Below are positions 63,860 to 64,000 of a DNA stretch of 64,000 nt, one piece after another. Origin of the DNA: Chelonoidis abingdonii (taxonomy: Eukaryota; Chordata; Testudines; Testudinidae); the NCBI RefSeq assembly GCF_003597395.2, contig NC_133790.1:26557167-26621166 (forward strand), read 5' to 3'. The first letter of the stretch is position 1, and each line of letters starts with the position of its first letter. Under the pieces are notes generated by a model, which had not been told where the DNA came from, ran no database searches, and saw nothing but the letters and a program-made list of their open reading frames with translations. A program made the translations under genes and the position numbers.

Positions 63860-64000
63860 ACCCACGCATCTGACAGTGGCACTAAATTGCCCTGATCAAT
63901 AATTCAAAGCCCCTGTCAAAGGCCATGTAAATGGACGTTACAGGAAAGCTACGGCCCTTTTTATGGTTTTTACACCGGGCCAAAGGGAAAGCACCTTGAG
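63860..64000. promoter_or_regulatory. Candidate conserved element at the window edge
   Basis: 'actaaattgccctgatcaat', 'aattcaaagcccctgtcaaa', 'ggccatgtaaatggacgtta' and 'tttatggtttttacaccggg' form a dense, unique, transposon-free block with TGATCAAT and CTTTTTATGG (CDX/HOX- or SRF-like) words. It runs off the window end. Confidence 0.3.

Overview
Organism and overall character. This is nuclear DNA from a vertebrate, most likely a turtle. No protein-coding gene, rRNA or tRNA gene can be recognised in the 64 kb. The turtle assignment rests on the repeats. There are CR1 retrotransposon pieces with the sauropsid 'ATTCTATGATT'-type 3' ends (32232-32434, 55895-56055, 3451-3708). There are tRNA-derived SINEs of the tortoise Pol III type (17059-17222, 46512-46765). 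There are also many short transposons ending in 'gtgtagac..ggcc' or 'gtgtagacatacc', and short palindromic elements with a 'gatcctcagctggtgtaaat' type arm. I assign these families from memory of reptile genomes; no database was searched. Every open reading frame seen is explained by chance or by repeats. The longest (42384-43412, minus, 342 codons) runs through a CA/GA microsatellite and a SINE tail.

Layout. 1-20.3 kb is ordinary intergenic or intronic DNA with CR1, SINE, MITE and palindromic-repeat insertions. 20.4-25.6 kb is repeat-poor and partly CpG-rich. It holds a candidate CpG island (about 21.9-22.72 kb), an adjoining AT-rich block with a TCF/LEF-type site, and a degenerate G-rich minisatellite (24.78-25.51 kb). 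25.6-28.7 kb carries a three-layer nest of transposons. 28.7-32.2 kb is again repeat-poor and looks like conserved non-coding DNA. 32.2-52.4 kb is the repeat-rich half. It includes two split LINE/SINE nests, a perfect 8-bp target duplication around one hAT-like element, a probable LTR-type repeat at 36.4-36.96 kb, and a cluster of four palindromic elements at 40.97-41.5 kb. 52.4-64 kb is strikingly poor in transposons (one CR1 piece and one CA run recognised in about 11.6 kb), moderately CpG-rich, and interspersed with AT-rich, homeobox-motif-bearing blocks.

Interpretation. Transposon-poor blocks, CpG islands without ORFs and AT-rich motif-dense islands are what one sees around vertebrate developmental regulators (gene deserts or long introns packed with enhancers). 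I cannot name the neighbouring gene. The only exon-like signal I can defend is a 33-nt candidate microexon at 58537-58569 with strong acceptor and donor sequences. I found no sign of a new biological system. The most informative items are the repeat-poor block with its candidate enhancers, the microexon candidate, and the well-preserved transposon insertion structures.
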